DNA from: Caballeronia udeis | GTDB lineage: Bacteria > Pseudomonadota > Gammaproteobacteria > Burkholderiales > Burkholderiaceae | Assembly: GCF_001544555.2 (NCBI RefSeq) | Contig: NZ_FCOK02000017.1 | Location: 62,001-126,000, forward strand | Direction of reading: 5' to 3' | DNA length: 64,000 nt | Shown here: positions 50,050 through 59,132 of the stretch, one piece after another | Layout of the letters: each line of letters begins with the position of its first letter | Numbering within the stretch: the stretch's first letter is position 1 | Notes under the pieces: model-generated | The model's input: only the letters and a program-made list of their open reading frames with translations | The model's database searches: none | Told to the model about the DNA's origin: nothing | Position numbers and translations under genes: made by a program

Positions 50050-51477
50050 CTACAAGTGGCCGCCCAGTTCGCCGCGCGCGACGAACTCTCCCTGACCGGT
50101 CCGTCCGACCCAGTCGCCGTTGTCGATCAGCAACTCTCCTCGTAGCAACACAGTCTTTACCCGGCCCGTGACCTCACGTCCCTCAAACAGCGTGAAGTCG
50201 CAATCGCTGTGCTGCGTGTCCGCGCTGATCGTGTGCGGCTCGTTCGGATCGAACAGGACGATATCGGCGTCGCTGCCAACCGCAAGCGTTCCCTTTTTCG
50301 GAAAGAGGCCGAAAAGCTTGGCCGGCGCAGTCGACATCAACTCGACGAAGCGATTGAGCGTGATGCGCCCGCTCCGTACACCGCCGTCGTAGACCACAGT
50401 CATGCGCGTTTCGACGCCAGGCACGCCGTTCGGGATCTTCGAAAAATCGTCGCGCCCGAGCGGCTTCTGGTTGATGTTGCCGCGATGGCCTTCCTTCATG
50501 CAATAGGGACAGTGATCGGTCGAGATCAGTTGCAGATCGTCGGTCTTGAGCGCCGTCCAGAGTGCTTTCTGCGCCTCCTTCGATCGCAACGGCGGGCTCA
50601 TCACGTAACGCGCGAGATCGAAGCTGTCGTCAGCGTACGCTGAGTCGTCGAAGAAAAGATAATGCGGACAGGTCTCCGCGAACACGGGAATGCCGAGGTC
50701 GCGCGCCTCGATCACATGCTTCAACGCTTCTTTAGCCGAGAGGTGGACGAAGTAGACCGGCGCTTCGGCGAGTTCGGCGAGCTTGATGCCGCGATGTGTC
50801 GCTTCACCCTCCATGATCGCGGGCCTGGTCAACGCGTGATAACGCGGCGCGGTGTGGCCCTGCGCGAGCGCCTCGCGAATCAACAGGTCGATAATCGTGC
50901 CGTTCTCTGCATGCAGCGCGATCATGCCGCCGTGCTGGCCTACCATTCGCATCGCCTGGAAAATGGCGGCGTCGTCCGACATGACTGTGCCGGGATACGC
51001 CATGAACATCTTGAAGCTCGATACCCCTTCGTGACGGATCGCATATTGCATGTCACCGAGTACGCGCTCGTCCACCTGCGTCACGATCACGTGAAAGCCG
51101 TAGTCGATGCTTGCCACCGACGCGGCCTTCGACTGCGCGCGCGAGATCGCATCAAGCGGGCTCGTACCTGCGGTTTGCAGCGCGAAATCGATAATCGTCG
51201 TCGTGCCGCCAAAGGCCGCTGAGCGCGTGCCTGACGCAAAATTGTCGGCCGTCACCGACGGCCCGAAGGTGTTCTCCATATGCGTATGGCAATCGACGCC
51301 GCCCGGAAAGACCAGCAGCCCTGCCGCATCGATCACGCGGGCGTCCGGTCCGGCGTCGAGGTCCAGCCCGATGCTGACGATGCGCTCGCCTTCCACGAGG
51401 ATGTCGGCGACATAGTCGTCAACTGCCGTAATGATGCGGCCGCCTTTGATGAGGGTTGGGGTCAGGGTTGGCGTCAT
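50050..51477 (-). CDS. Dihydropyrimidinase/hydantoinase-like cyclic amidohydrolase
   Basis: 475 residues of a TIM-barrel amidohydrolase. Zinc ligands HTH at 64 and 66, carboxylated Lys156 (SSFKMFMAY), His189 (ALHAENG), a later His (YFVHLSAKEA) and Asp in STDHCPY are all present, so the enzyme should be active on a cyclic imide or ureide. The family includes D-hydantoinase and dihydropyrimidinase. Start and upstream stop overlap as ATGA with the DapA-family gene. No pyrimidine-degradation partner (beta-ureidopropionase, dihydropyrimidine dehydrogenase) is near, so the physiological substrate is probably the special one of this operon. Confidence 0.87.
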   Translation of the reverse strand: MTPTLTPTLIKGGRIITAVDDYVADILVEGERIVSIGLDLDAGPDARVIDAAGLLVFPGGVDCHTHMENTFGPSVTADNFASGTRSAAFGGTTTIIDFALQTAGTSPLDAISRAQSKAASVASIDYGFHVIVTQVDERVLGDMQYAIRHEGVSSFKMFMAYPGTVMSDDAAIFQAMRMVGQHGGMIALHAENGTIIDLLIREALAQGHTAPRYHALTRPAIMEGEATHRGIKLAELAEAPVYFVHLSAKEALKHVIEARDLGIPVFAETCPHYLFFDDSAYADDSFDLARYVMSPPLRSKEAQKALWTALKTDDLQLISTDHCPYCMKEGHRGNINQKPLGRDDFSKIPNGVPGVETRMTVVYDGGVRSGRITLNRFVELMSTAPAKLFGLFPKKGTLAVGSDADIVLFDPNEPHTISADTQHSDCDFTLFEGREVTGRVKTVLLRGELLIDNGDWVGRTGQGEFVARGELGGHL

Positions 51478-52424
51478 GAGTCACTCCGTTGAGCGCTGGT
51501 GGCGATGGCGAGCGCGTCTTCGAGACGCGCCATTTCCGCATGGGAGAGCGGCGGGATGGGCGGGCGCATCGACGCATGCGGGAACTGGCCGAGCAAATAC
51601 AGGCAGGCTTTCAGGCGTGCATTGGCGTGCGAGCCGGGCGCGGTTCCGTAGATGGCTTTCGCAAGCGGATAGACGCGCTCATGAAGCCGCCGGGCCTGGT
51701 CGAGATCGCCGTGTTCAACGGCCCGATACAGCGCTACGATCAGTTCAGGCACGACGGCCGCGAGGCTGACGAGGCTGCCTTCGGTGCCGAGCGCAAAACA
51801 CGTGAACAGATGCTCATCGCCGGAAGCCATGACGGCTACATGCGGCGCGATCGACTTGATCAACCGGCGGTTCGCTTCGTAGGCAGCGGTTTCCCAACTG
51901 CCTTCCTTGATGGCCACGACCTCGGGCAAGCCGACGAGTTCGGTGAGCATCTGCGGCGTGTAGGCCATGCCGCCCGTGGCGACGCCGGCCTGGTACAGCA
52001 TCATGGGTAAATGAGCCTGCGCGTTGGCGACGCGGTGATGCATGAGAACAGTGTCGATATCGGTCGACAGCGCCCACGAGAACGGGGGGAACAGCAGCAT
52101 GGCGTCGGCGCCGGCCTGTTTCGCATCGTTGGTGTGGGCCTGCGCTTCATAGCTGTCCTCGGAGTTCACGCCCGCTACGATGATCAGGCGGTCCCCGCAC
52201 ACGGCGTGCGCAATGTTCACTACGCGCCGTTTGTCCGCTGCAGAGAGCGCGAAGTTCTCGCCGGCGTGGCCGTTCACCAACAGGCCCGCAATGCCGTCGA
52301 CGTTCGCCACCGTCTGGATATGCCGTGCGAGCGCGGTTTCGTCCAGGTGTCGGCCATCCGCGTCGAGGGGGCACAGCGTGGCGGCATAAACGCCGTTGAA
52401 TGGGTCGGCATGCGTGGGAATCAT
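51474..52424 (-). CDS. DapA-superfamily lyase or deaminase
   Basis: 316 residues with Schiff-base Lys173 (VVAIKEGSWE) and Tyr144 (MMLYQAGV). The GTTGE motif is replaced by NGHAGE (51-56), and Arg after the Tyr loop is absent, so the substrate differs from aspartate semialdehyde. In hydroxyproline catabolism a DapA homologue deaminates a pyrroline carboxylate. A similar deaminase or aldolase step on the product of the neighbouring FAD oxidase is plausible. Start overlaps the oxidase stop (ATGA) and stop overlaps the amidohydrolase start (ATGA). Confidence 0.85.
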   Translation of the reverse strand: MIPTHADPFNGVYAATLCPLDADGRHLDETALARHIQTVANVDGIAGLLVNGHAGENFALSAADKRRVVNIAHAVCGDRLIIVAGVNSEDSYEAQAHTNDAKQAGADAMLLFPPFSWALSTDIDTVLMHHRVANAQAHLPMMLYQAGVATGGMAYTPQMLTELVGLPEVVAIKEGSWETAAYEANRRLIKSIAPHVAVMASGDEHLFTCFALGTEGSLVSLAAVVPELIVALYRAVEHGDLDQARRLHERVYPLAKAIYGTAPGSHANARLKACLYLLGQFPHASMRPPIPPLSHAEMARLEDALAIATSAQRSDS

Positions 52425-53584
52425 TCTGTCTTTTCTCGATGAGATTGGGTGAGCGCGGCGGCGGCAGGAACGACGAGCCGCGCCGGATCGAAGAGGGGCA
52501 ACTCGGGTTTTTCGCCGAGGATGGCCTGGGCAAGCAGCTTGCCCATGTAGGGGCCGCTGGTGTAACCGGAGTGCACGCAACCGATCACCCAGACATTCGC
52601 AAGACCGGGAAGCGCGCCGATCATCGGCATGGCGTCGGCGGTTTCGGATTCGAGGCCGAGCCAGATGCGGGCCACGCGCGCCCTGGCGAGCGCGGGGATC
52701 ACATGCTGCGCGAGCCGGAGATTGCCGATCAGGTTGTCCGGCATGGTTTCCACGCCGCCACGCTCGCGATCGCCAATGCCTTGCCAGCCGCCGCCTATCA
52801 GCACGCTGCCGTTGGCGAACTGCTTCATCGACAGCAATCCATTCGCAATGCTTAGTACTGACCGCATCACGGGCGGCATGCGTTCGGTGACGATCAACTG
52901 ATTGACGAGCGTCTTGACGGGGATGTTGATGTCTAGCATCGCGAGCAGGGGTTCCAGCCACACGCCGCCCGCCATGACCAGACGTGTCGCGTCGATATGG
53001 ATCGCGTCGTCCGGACCGCTCACCTGATACATCCCGGCAACCCGGTCGATGCGCGTTGCCGGTGTCTGCTCGAAAATATGCACCCCGGCTTCGCGCAACG
53101 CCGCATGGTAGGCGCGGCCTGTGAGGTAGGCGCTGGCGAAGCCGTCCGTCGCACAGTACGCGGCTTGCAGCACCGCTGGATTCAGGCCGGGCTCGACGGC
53201 AAGCGCGGCATCCCGGTCGAGCAGGTCGATCTGCGCGCCGTACTCGCGTCTTGCCGCGGCTCGTTGCTGCAGCAGCGTCTTCTCGTGCTCCGTGAAGGCC
53301 AGCGAGAGGCCGGGCGCAGCGGTGGCGAGTACGCCATGGCCCAGCCACGCGCCGGTGTTCATCCACATTTTCCACGCCCGGATGGCGTAGGGAACGAGCG
53401 CGGCGCGCGTCATGTGCAGCGTCAACGTACCCGCGTTCACACCCGATGCGCCACGACACAGCGCATCGCGTTCGATCACTGCTACCCGCATGCCGGCGCG
53501 CGCGAGGAATAGTGCGGTCGTGCAGCCCATCACGCCGCCGCCGATCACGGCGGCATCGAATGCGGTTGTCATCGCCAGGTTCAT
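52421..53584 (-). CDS. FAD-dependent amine/amino-acid oxidase subunit (DAO family)
   Basis: 387 residues. Dinucleotide-binding motif AAVIGGGVMGCTTALFLARA at the N-terminus and a second FAD-contact region near the C-terminus (GLANVWVIGCVHSGYTSGP). The family includes HcnC, opine oxidase subunit B and D-hydroxyproline/sarcosine oxidase beta subunits. With the 2Fe-2S protein and the BFD-type flavoprotein just upstream it completes a three-part HcnABC/opine-oxidase-like dehydrogenase. The start ATG (53584) overlaps the stop of the previous gene. Confidence 0.87.
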   Translation of the reverse strand: MNLAMTTAFDAAVIGGGVMGCTTALFLARAGMRVAVIERDALCRGASGVNAGTLTLHMTRAALVPYAIRAWKMWMNTGAWLGHGVLATAAPGLSLAFTEHEKTLLQQRAAARREYGAQIDLLDRDAALAVEPGLNPAVLQAAYCATDGFASAYLTGRAYHAALREAGVHIFEQTPATRIDRVAGMYQVSGPDDAIHIDATRLVMAGGVWLEPLLAMLDINIPVKTLVNQLIVTERMPPVMRSVLSIANGLLSMKQFANGSVLIGGGWQGIGDRERGGVETMPDNLIGNLRLAQHVIPALARARVARIWLGLESETADAMPMIGALPGLANVWVIGCVHSGYTSGPYMGKLLAQAILGEKPELPLFDPARLVVPAAAALTQSHREKTE

Positions 53585-55002
53585 AAGGGCGCCGCCTTCG
53601 GGATTGGAATGTCGTCGTAGCTGAAGTCGCCAGTGAGTGCTTCCACCGTCATGGGCCGCAACGGCGTGCGGGCCGAGAAGCAGCCGGCAGGTTCTCGCAA
53701 GCCGCCATGCACGCTCGCGGCCAGCAGTTCCGCCGCCACGTCTGCACATGTGCGGCCCTGGCACGGCCCCATGCCGCATCGGGTCCAGGCCTTGAGCTGA
53801 TTCACATCGTGCGCGCCGGCATCGCAGGCGGCGTCGATCTCGGCGCGAGTCACGTCCTCGCATCGGCAGACGATGGTTTGCGGCCCGATGCTGTCGATGT
53901 GGCCGGGCCGCAGCGCCATCAATCGGGCCATCGAACGGCCGAAGCGCGCAGCCTTGACGTGCAACTGACGCGCGGCCGGCACGCGCGACCGGAACCGGGT
54001 GGTGTCAGTGGCGCCAAGGTCGATGGCGCAGGCGAGCCCTGCAAGCGTGCCGTGGTGGCTCGCTGCAGCCGCGCCAGCGATGCCTGCACCATCGCCCGCT
54101 ACATAGAGCCTGGGGCGCGACGTACGGCCGTCCTGGTCGGCGACGGCGATCCAGCCGCCCGCTTGCCGCGAGTACCGGTGTTCCGCCCGCAAGAGGCGCG
54201 TGATCTCGGTTGAGGGGGTCAGGCCGTGACCGACCGCGATGCAATCGGCGGCCACGCTGCGGCGTTTTCCGGCAATGGGCCGGCCCGCAGCGTCGCAGGG
54301 CGCAAGGGTCGCGAGCAACCCGTCGCGGGTTTGCTCGACTTTGACTATCGTGTGCCGCGAAAGGATGGGCACACCCGCGCGGCGGATCTCGCGCCACCAG
54401 TGGAACCCTTCGCGCATCAGGTCGGGCCGCGACACCATGGCGGGCAGTGTGCGTCTCCAGTCGCCAAGGCCTGCCATATCCGCAATCGCCTCGACCTTGC
54501 CGCCGCCTTCGATGGTCTTCGCCGCGACGGCAGCGAGCAACGGTCCGCAGCCAGCCACCAGCGTCGAGCGTCCCGGCAGGATGCCTTGCGATTTGAGGAG
54601 AATGGTCGCGGCGGCGAGTCCTATTACGCCGGGCGTGGTCCACCCGTCGAAGGGCACGACACGTTCCGTGGTTCCCGTGGCGGCAATCAGTGCGCGTCCC
54701 GTGCAATACACGGGGCCGGCCGGACCGGATGCATCGACGCGATAGTCGGCGGTGACAGCCCACACCACATGATTGAAGTATGGTGTGACCGCACTTTGGG
54801 CGAGCTCGTACCGCAGGGCGTCGCCGGCTTGCCGGTCTCCGGCCGGAGGGCCAGATGCGTCGATCGGCGCGCGATAGACCTGGCCACCCGCTGCCGTGTT
54901 CTCGTCGAACAGTGCCACTTTGAGACCCGCCGCCGACGCCGCCAACGCTGCGTTCACGCCAGCCGGGCCACCGCCGAGCACCAGGACGTCGAAGTCAGGC
55001 AT
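53581..55002 (-). CDS. FAD/NAD(P)-binding oxidoreductase with BFD-type [2Fe-2S] domain (HcnB/OoxA-like)
   Basis: 473 residues. FAD motif LVLGGGPAGVNAALAAS, second dinucleotide motif AGCGPLLAAVAA, ATG motif IAATGTTERV. A C-terminal cysteine domain CRCEDVTRAEIDAA followed by CGMGPCQGRTC supplies four ligands for a [2Fe-2S] cluster. This is the large subunit of HcnABC, opine oxidase or D-hydroxyproline dehydrogenase type enzymes. It overlaps the 2Fe-2S gene by eight bases. The frame is open to 55047, but the ATG at 55002 (MPDFDVLVLGGG) is the natural start. Confidence 0.9.
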   Translation of the reverse strand: MPDFDVLVLGGGPAGVNAALAASAAGLKVALFDENTAAGGQVYRAPIDASGPPAGDRQAGDALRYELAQSAVTPYFNHVVWAVTADYRVDASGPAGPVYCTGRALIAATGTTERVVPFDGWTTPGVIGLAAATILLKSQGILPGRSTLVAGCGPLLAAVAAKTIEGGGKVEAIADMAGLGDWRRTLPAMVSRPDLMREGFHWWREIRRAGVPILSRHTIVKVEQTRDGLLATLAPCDAAGRPIAGKRRSVAADCIAVGHGLTPSTEITRLLRAEHRYSRQAGGWIAVADQDGRTSRPRLYVAGDGAGIAGAAAASHHGTLAGLACAIDLGATDTTRFRSRVPAARQLHVKAARFGRSMARLMALRPGHIDSIGPQTIVCRCEDVTRAEIDAACDAGAHDVNQLKAWTRCGMGPCQGRTCADVAAELLAASVHGGLREPAGCFSARTPLRPMTVEALTGDFSYDDIPIPKAAPL

Positions 55003-55300
55003 CGCTGCGGGCCTCCGGCACTTTCTCAACACGCATTCCGTCAGCAACCGTGGTCCGGCACGCCAGCACGCGGCGACCGTCGACCATGACCAGGCACTCC
55101 TGACAGGACCCCATCAGGCAGAACATGCCGCGCGGCATGAGCTCACGCGGACTCGTACGCAAGGTCCTGGTACCCGACGCGAACAGGGCGGCCGCCACGC
55201 TTTCGCCGATGCGCGCCGGGATCGTCAGGCCGTCGAAGGAAAAGCCGATGGTCGCGCCGCGGCCCGCATTATCGATCCGCATGGTCTTCTCATTCAGCAT
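54995..55300 (-). CDS. Small [2Fe-2S] protein (HcnA/OoxC-like)
   Basis: 101 residues. A ferredoxin-like domain with GMFCLMGSCQECLVMVDGRR and CRTTV gives four Cys in the C-x4-C-x2-C...C arrangement of these subunits. It would pass electrons from the flavoproteins to the respiratory chain. I use the ATG at 55300 with GGGAGG upstream. First gene of the leftward catabolic operon; its promoter region holds the CGTATACG operator. Confidence 0.88.
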   Translation of the reverse strand: MLNEKTMRIDNAGRGATIGFSFDGLTIPARIGESVAAALFASGTRTLRTSPRELMPRGMFCLMGSCQECLVMVDGRRVLACRTTVADGMRVEKVPEARSDA

Positions 55301-55347
55301 GAGACAGCCTCCCTTGACAACTAATTTCGTCGATGTTTCCATACTAT

Positions 55348-55366
55348 CGTATACGGTTCGTATACG
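55348..55366. promoter_or_regulatory. Probable GntR operator in the divergent promoter
   Basis: CGTATACG-GTT-CGTATACG: two 8-base palindromes separated by 3 bases (55348-55355 and 55359-55366). It lies between the leftward catabolic operon (start 55300) and the rightward ABC importer (start 55458). The same 8-3-8 architecture occurs at 59133-59151 in front of the GntR gene. Confidence 0.7.
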
Positions 55367-55457
55367 TAAATTGATCAAAAAAAGAGGATCCGGGAGTACC
55401 CGAACCGCGTGCCAGAACTGTGAGCCATCTTCCCCGAACCTTTTACGGAGTTACCGT

Positions 55458-56288
55458 ATGAAATCCCAGATCCTCCTGAGCCGCCTGCTCGCCGTGGGCC
55501 TTGCCGCTTGCTCACTACTTGGCTCGTTTAGCGCCAGCGCCCGCACGCTCGACGAAATCATTGCGTCGAAGAAGATCGTGTTCGGCATCAACCCGAACCT
55601 GCCGCCGCTCGGCACCTACGACGCGAAGAACAATATCGACGGCTTCGATGTCAGCATCGCGAAGAAGATTGCGGACTCGCTCGGCGTAAAACTCGAAATC
55701 GTTCCGGTTGGATCGAATGATCGCGTGCCGTTCCTGATGACCGACAAGATCGACGCGGTGATGGGCGGCATGACGCGCAACGCGGACCGCCTGAAGGTGA
55801 TCGATTTCACCGATCCGGTGAACACTGAAGTGCTTGGTGTCCTGACAACGCAGGCGACGTCCTATACGGACTGGACGCAGTTGAACGATCCGGCGGTGCG
55901 TCTCGTGCAGGTACGCGGCACGACGCCTATCCAGTTGATCCAGGAAAAGCTGCCCAAGGCGCAGCTCCTGATCCTCGATAACTACCCGGACGCCGTGCGC
56001 GCGATTGCCCAGGGCCGCGCCGATGCCTTGATCGACGTGCTCGACTTCATGCTGAGCTATACGAAGAATTACCCGACGAAATGGCGCGTGGTGGATGCTC
56101 CGATTGAAGTGGACTACGATTGCATCGGCGTGCAGAAGGGCAATACGGCGTTGACCCAACGGCTGAACAAGGAAGTTGATGCGCTGCAGAAAAACGGCTT
56201 TGTTGCTGCAAGCTGGAAGAAGTGGTTCGGCAGTGCGATGCTGCATGACCCAACCGCCGGACCCGCGCCTGTTGCAGCCGCGCAGTAA
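55458..56288 (+). CDS. ABC substrate-binding protein, polar amino-acid type
   Basis: 276 residues, SBP family 3. Sec signal (LLAVGLAACSLLGSFSASA), then IIASKKIVFGINPNLPPLGT, FDVSIAKKIADSLGVKLEIV and KIDAVMGGMTRNADRLKVID, the ligand-site pattern of polar amino-acid binding proteins. First gene of a rightward importer operon divergent from the catabolic operon, so it probably delivers that operon's substrate. The start is the ATG at 55458, with ACGGAG upstream. Confidence 0.92.
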   Translation: MKSQILLSRLLAVGLAACSLLGSFSASARTLDEIIASKKIVFGINPNLPPLGTYDAKNNIDGFDVSIAKKIADSLGVKLEIVPVGSNDRVPFLMTDKIDAVMGGMTRNADRLKVIDFTDPVNTEVLGVLTTQATSYTDWTQLNDPAVRLVQVRGTTPIQLIQEKLPKAQLLILDNYPDAVRAIAQGRADALIDVLDFMLSYTKNYPTKWRVVDAPIEVDYDCIGVQKGNTALTQRLNKEVDALQKNGFVAASWKKWFGSAMLHDPTAGPAPVAAAQ

Positions 56289-56360
56289 GCGAAACTGGCG
56301 GCAGCGTTTCGGGCATGACGAACGAACGAGCGCTGCGCATCCGGCGGGAGCCACTATTCG

Positions 56361-57029
56361 ATGACCCTACATTTCGAGCCCATTCTACAGCAGTGGCCTT
56401 ATCTGCTTGGCGGTGCATGGCTCAGTCTGCAAATTGCCGTGCTCGCGTTTGGGTTCGGCATGGTCATCGGCCTCGTATGCGCCTCGGTGTTGCGTTACGG
56501 GCCGGTGTTTCTGCGCAGGGTGGTGAGGGCGTATGTGATCTTCGCGACCAACACGCCGCAACTCGTGCAGATATTCTTTCTGTTCTTTGCGTTGCCCGAG
56601 ATCGGCGTGACGCTGTCGCCGTTCACGGCGGTGTTGATCGGGGCGACGTTCAATGCGGGCGCGTATCTGTGCGAGATCCAGCGCGCCGGTTTCAATTCGG
56701 TCCGGCTGATGGAAGTCGAAGCCGCCGAAGTGCTCGGCTTTTCCACGCCGCAGATCGTGCGGCACGTGATCCTGCCGCACGTGCTGAAGGTGATGTTCCC
56801 GCCGCTGTCGAACCAGTTTATCGTCATGACGCTCGGCACCTCGATGGCGTCAATCTTCGGCGTGGAGGAACTGACGGGCCGCACGTACAACCTCAGCTCG
56901 CAAACGTATCTCTCAGTCGAGGCATTCAGCGTGGCCGCTGTTCTGTACATCGCGGTCACACTGATCGCCACCTTCGCGCTGGCCATGATCGGGCGTCATG
57001 TCTGCCGCGCCAAAATCAAGGCGTTCTGA
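56361..57029 (+). CDS. ABC permease, HisM/GlnP family (1)
   Basis: 222 residues, about five membrane helices, with TNTPQLVQIFFLFFALPEIG and the EAA loop AAEVLGFSTPQIVRHVILPH. It pairs with the permease that starts at its own stop codon (TGATG, one-base overlap). Confidence 0.92.
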   Translation: MTLHFEPILQQWPYLLGGAWLSLQIAVLAFGFGMVIGLVCASVLRYGPVFLRRVVRAYVIFATNTPQLVQIFFLFFALPEIGVTLSPFTAVLIGATFNAGAYLCEIQRAGFNSVRLMEVEAAEVLGFSTPQIVRHVILPHVLKVMFPPLSNQFIVMTLGTSMASIFGVEELTGRTYNLSSQTYLSVEAFSVAAVLYIAVTLIATFALAMIGRHVCRAKIKAF

Positions 57030-57718
57030 TGTTCGCCTCTTCACAAGCCGAAATCGCCCAGCTATTTTCCTTCTACAACCTGCTGTTGCTGGCGGAAGGA
57101 CTCGTTGCAACCTTCGTGCTGTCGGCGCTAGGCTGCTTCGCGGGGTTCGTGGCGGGTTTCGTCGTGGCGATTGTCCGCGTTACGCATTCCCGTGCGATGG
57201 CGCCCCTGCGTGCGCTCGCATTCGCCTATTGCTTCCTGTTTCGCCGCATCCCGTTCCTGGTGACGCTGATGCTTGTGTTCTTCGCGAGCCAGTCGTCGAA
57301 AGCGAATCTCTCGACGTTTGCTGTCGCGTCTCTGAGCGTCTGCCTGATTGCGTCCGCCTACCTGGGAGAGATCATTCGAAGCGGACTCGAGTCTGTACAT
57401 GGAAACCAGTGGGAAGCCGCCCAGACGATGAATTTTTCGACCTTCGAAACCTTGCGCTTCGTGATCGTGCCGCAGGCGTGGCGCGTGGTCGTACCGCCCA
57501 CGTTCGGCTTCTTCGTCATGTTCATCAAGGACACCGCGCTGGCCTCGCAGATTGGTGTGATGGAATTGACCTCGGCCGGCAAGGTGCTGACCAACAAGGG
57601 CTTTTCTTCATGGCTCGTGTACGGAACGGTCCTGGTGCTTTATTTCGTGATGTCGTACCCGTTGTCGCGCTTCGGTAAGCGCCTGGAGAAAAAACTTGCC
57701 GCAACTCGAAATCGTTGA
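57029..57718 (+). CDS. ABC permease, HisM/GlnP family (2)
   Basis: 229 residues with the FRRIPFLVTLMLVFF segment and EAA loop EAAQTMNFSTFETLRFVIVP. The frame is open upstream to 56315, but that part overlaps the first permease and is not coding. The last 23 bases overlap the ATPase gene. Confidence 0.92.
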   Translation: MFASSQAEIAQLFSFYNLLLLAEGLVATFVLSALGCFAGFVAGFVVAIVRVTHSRAMAPLRALAFAYCFLFRRIPFLVTLMLVFFASQSSKANLSTFAVASLSVCLIASAYLGEIIRSGLESVHGNQWEAAQTMNFSTFETLRFVIVPQAWRVVVPPTFGFFVMFIKDTALASQIGVMELTSAGKVLTNKGFSSWLVYGTVLVLYFVMSYPLSRFGKRLEKKLAATRNR

Positions 57719-58433
57719 CCTGAAGGCATCGTACGGGCCGCACACGGTCCTCGAACGTATCAACCTGTCAGTGGAGAAGGGCGAAATCGTCAGCCTGATC
57801 GGACCTTCCGGATCGGGCAAGAGCACGTTGCTGCGCGTTCTGATGGGACTGTTGCCGCCGGAACGCGGCAGCGTGCGGATGAACGGCAGCCTCGTGAACT
57901 ATGCGGACAAGGCGGCTGTGCGCGCGTTGCGCTCGGAGATTGCGATTGTCTTCCAGCAATACAACCTGTTCCAGAATATGACCGTGCTGGACAACGTGAT
58001 GATCACGCCCACCAAGATCAAGGCCTGGCCGCGCAAGCAGGTGGAAGAGGATGCCATCCGGTTGCTTACGCGCGTGGGCCTCGAACATCGGCTGCAAGCG
58101 TATCCGGACGAGTTGTCGGGTGGTCAGCAGCAACGTGTTGCAATCGCTCGCGCGCTTGCGTTGAAACCGAACGTGCTGTTTCTCGATGAAGTGACGGCCG
58201 CGCTCGACCCGGAACTCGTCACTGAAGTACTCGATACCATTCGCGCGCTGGCGTCGGAGGGAATCACGATGTTCATCGTGTCGCATGAGATGAGCTTCGT
58301 GCGCGAGGTGTCGTCCAAAGTGGTCTTCATGGCAGGCGGCCATGTGATCGAGTCCGGCTCGCCGCGGCAGGTCTTCGATGCCCCTCAGGAAGCCCGCACG
58401 CGCGAATTCGTCGGCAAGATCTTGCGTCACTGA
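57696..58433 (+). CDS. ABC ATPase, polar amino-acid type
   Basis: 245 residues. Walker A GPSGSGKST, Q loop VFQQYNLFQNM, signature LSGGQQQRVAIARAL, Walker B VLFLDEVTAALDPE and switch His in VSHEM. Glu-Val replaces the usual Glu-Pro after Walker B, a small deviation. The start is a TTG at 57696 within the permease gene, with GGAG seven bases upstream; no other start fits. Confidence 0.92.
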   Translation: MPQLEIVDLKASYGPHTVLERINLSVEKGEIVSLIGPSGSGKSTLLRVLMGLLPPERGSVRMNGSLVNYADKAAVRALRSEIAIVFQQYNLFQNMTVLDNVMITPTKIKAWPRKQVEEDAIRLLTRVGLEHRLQAYPDELSGGQQQRVAIARALALKPNVLFLDEVTAALDPELVTEVLDTIRALASEGITMFIVSHEMSFVREVSSKVVFMAGGHVIESGSPRQVFDAPQEARTREFVGKILRH

Positions 58434-58451
58434 TGAATGCTCGGATCCGGT

Positions 58452-59108
58452 TCAGACTCCGCTGCCCTCACTCAGGCGGTCGAGCACGAAACGGCGCAGG
58501 TTTTGCAGGTGCGCGCGAACGGCGCCGCGTGCCGCATCGGCGTCGTCGGCTGCGTACGCTTCGAGGATCGCAAGGTGCTCCGTGCGGTCTTCCTCAATGC
58601 GGTTGAAGGGCGTCGAGAGTTCAAACAACCGGGTGTTCGTGCGCACGACTTCGATCATCCGCGCGAGAACTTCGTTGCCGCTGGCGTGCGCCATCATGGT
58701 GTGGACCTGATCGTCGACCTGCCAGTGCTCCTGCTCTTGCTGGCCGCTGCGCAGCGCCTTGATCTTCTTCGCCAGTTGCTGGATCTGCTTCTTGTCGATC
58801 TTGCCGATGGCGAGGCCGATTGCCTCCGCCTCAAGCAACTCGCGCACCTTCATTGCCTGGAAATACTCTTGCGCGCTGACGAAGCGCACGGAATAAGAGC
58901 GGGCTCCCGCGCGGGCCAGCAAACCCTCGCCTTCAAGCCGCAGCAATGCTTCGCGCATGGGCGTGCGGGAGATGTTGAGTTCCTCGGCAAGCCGCCCTTC
59001 GACGACGGGGCCGCCGCTGCGCAAGGCCTTGTCGAGGATCATTCGCCGCAGAGCCTGGTAAGCCAGTTCACCGAGTTTTTCCGGGGTTGTCAGGGGAGAT
59101 GCTGTCAC
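58452..59108 (-). CDS. GntR-family (FCD/FadR-type) regulator
   Basis: 218 residues. N-terminal winged helix (about 12-75; GRLAEELNISRTPMREALLR) and an all-helical FCD effector domain. Metal/ligand positions include DDQVHTMMAHASGN and RTEHLAILEAY. FCD regulators normally repress catabolic genes and release DNA when they bind the substrate or an intermediate. A matching operator occurs in its own promoter and in the divergent promoter of the adjacent catabolic and transport operons. It converges on the ATPase gene with 18 bases between stops. Confidence 0.93.
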   Translation of the reverse strand: MTASPLTTPEKLGELAYQALRRMILDKALRSGGPVVEGRLAEELNISRTPMREALLRLEGEGLLARAGARSYSVRFVSAQEYFQAMKVRELLEAEAIGLAIGKIDKKQIQQLAKKIKALRSGQQEQEHWQVDDQVHTMMAHASGNEVLARMIEVVRTNTRLFELSTPFNRIEEDRTEHLAILEAYAADDADAARGAVRAHLQNLRRFVLDRLSEGSGV

Positions 59109-59132
59109 TTTGTCTCGCTCGCGTTAAATGCA

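Noticed and set aside
54226-55089. 287-codon + strand frame
   Set aside because: Antisense to the BFD-type flavoprotein gene, which has intact FAD and cysteine motifs.
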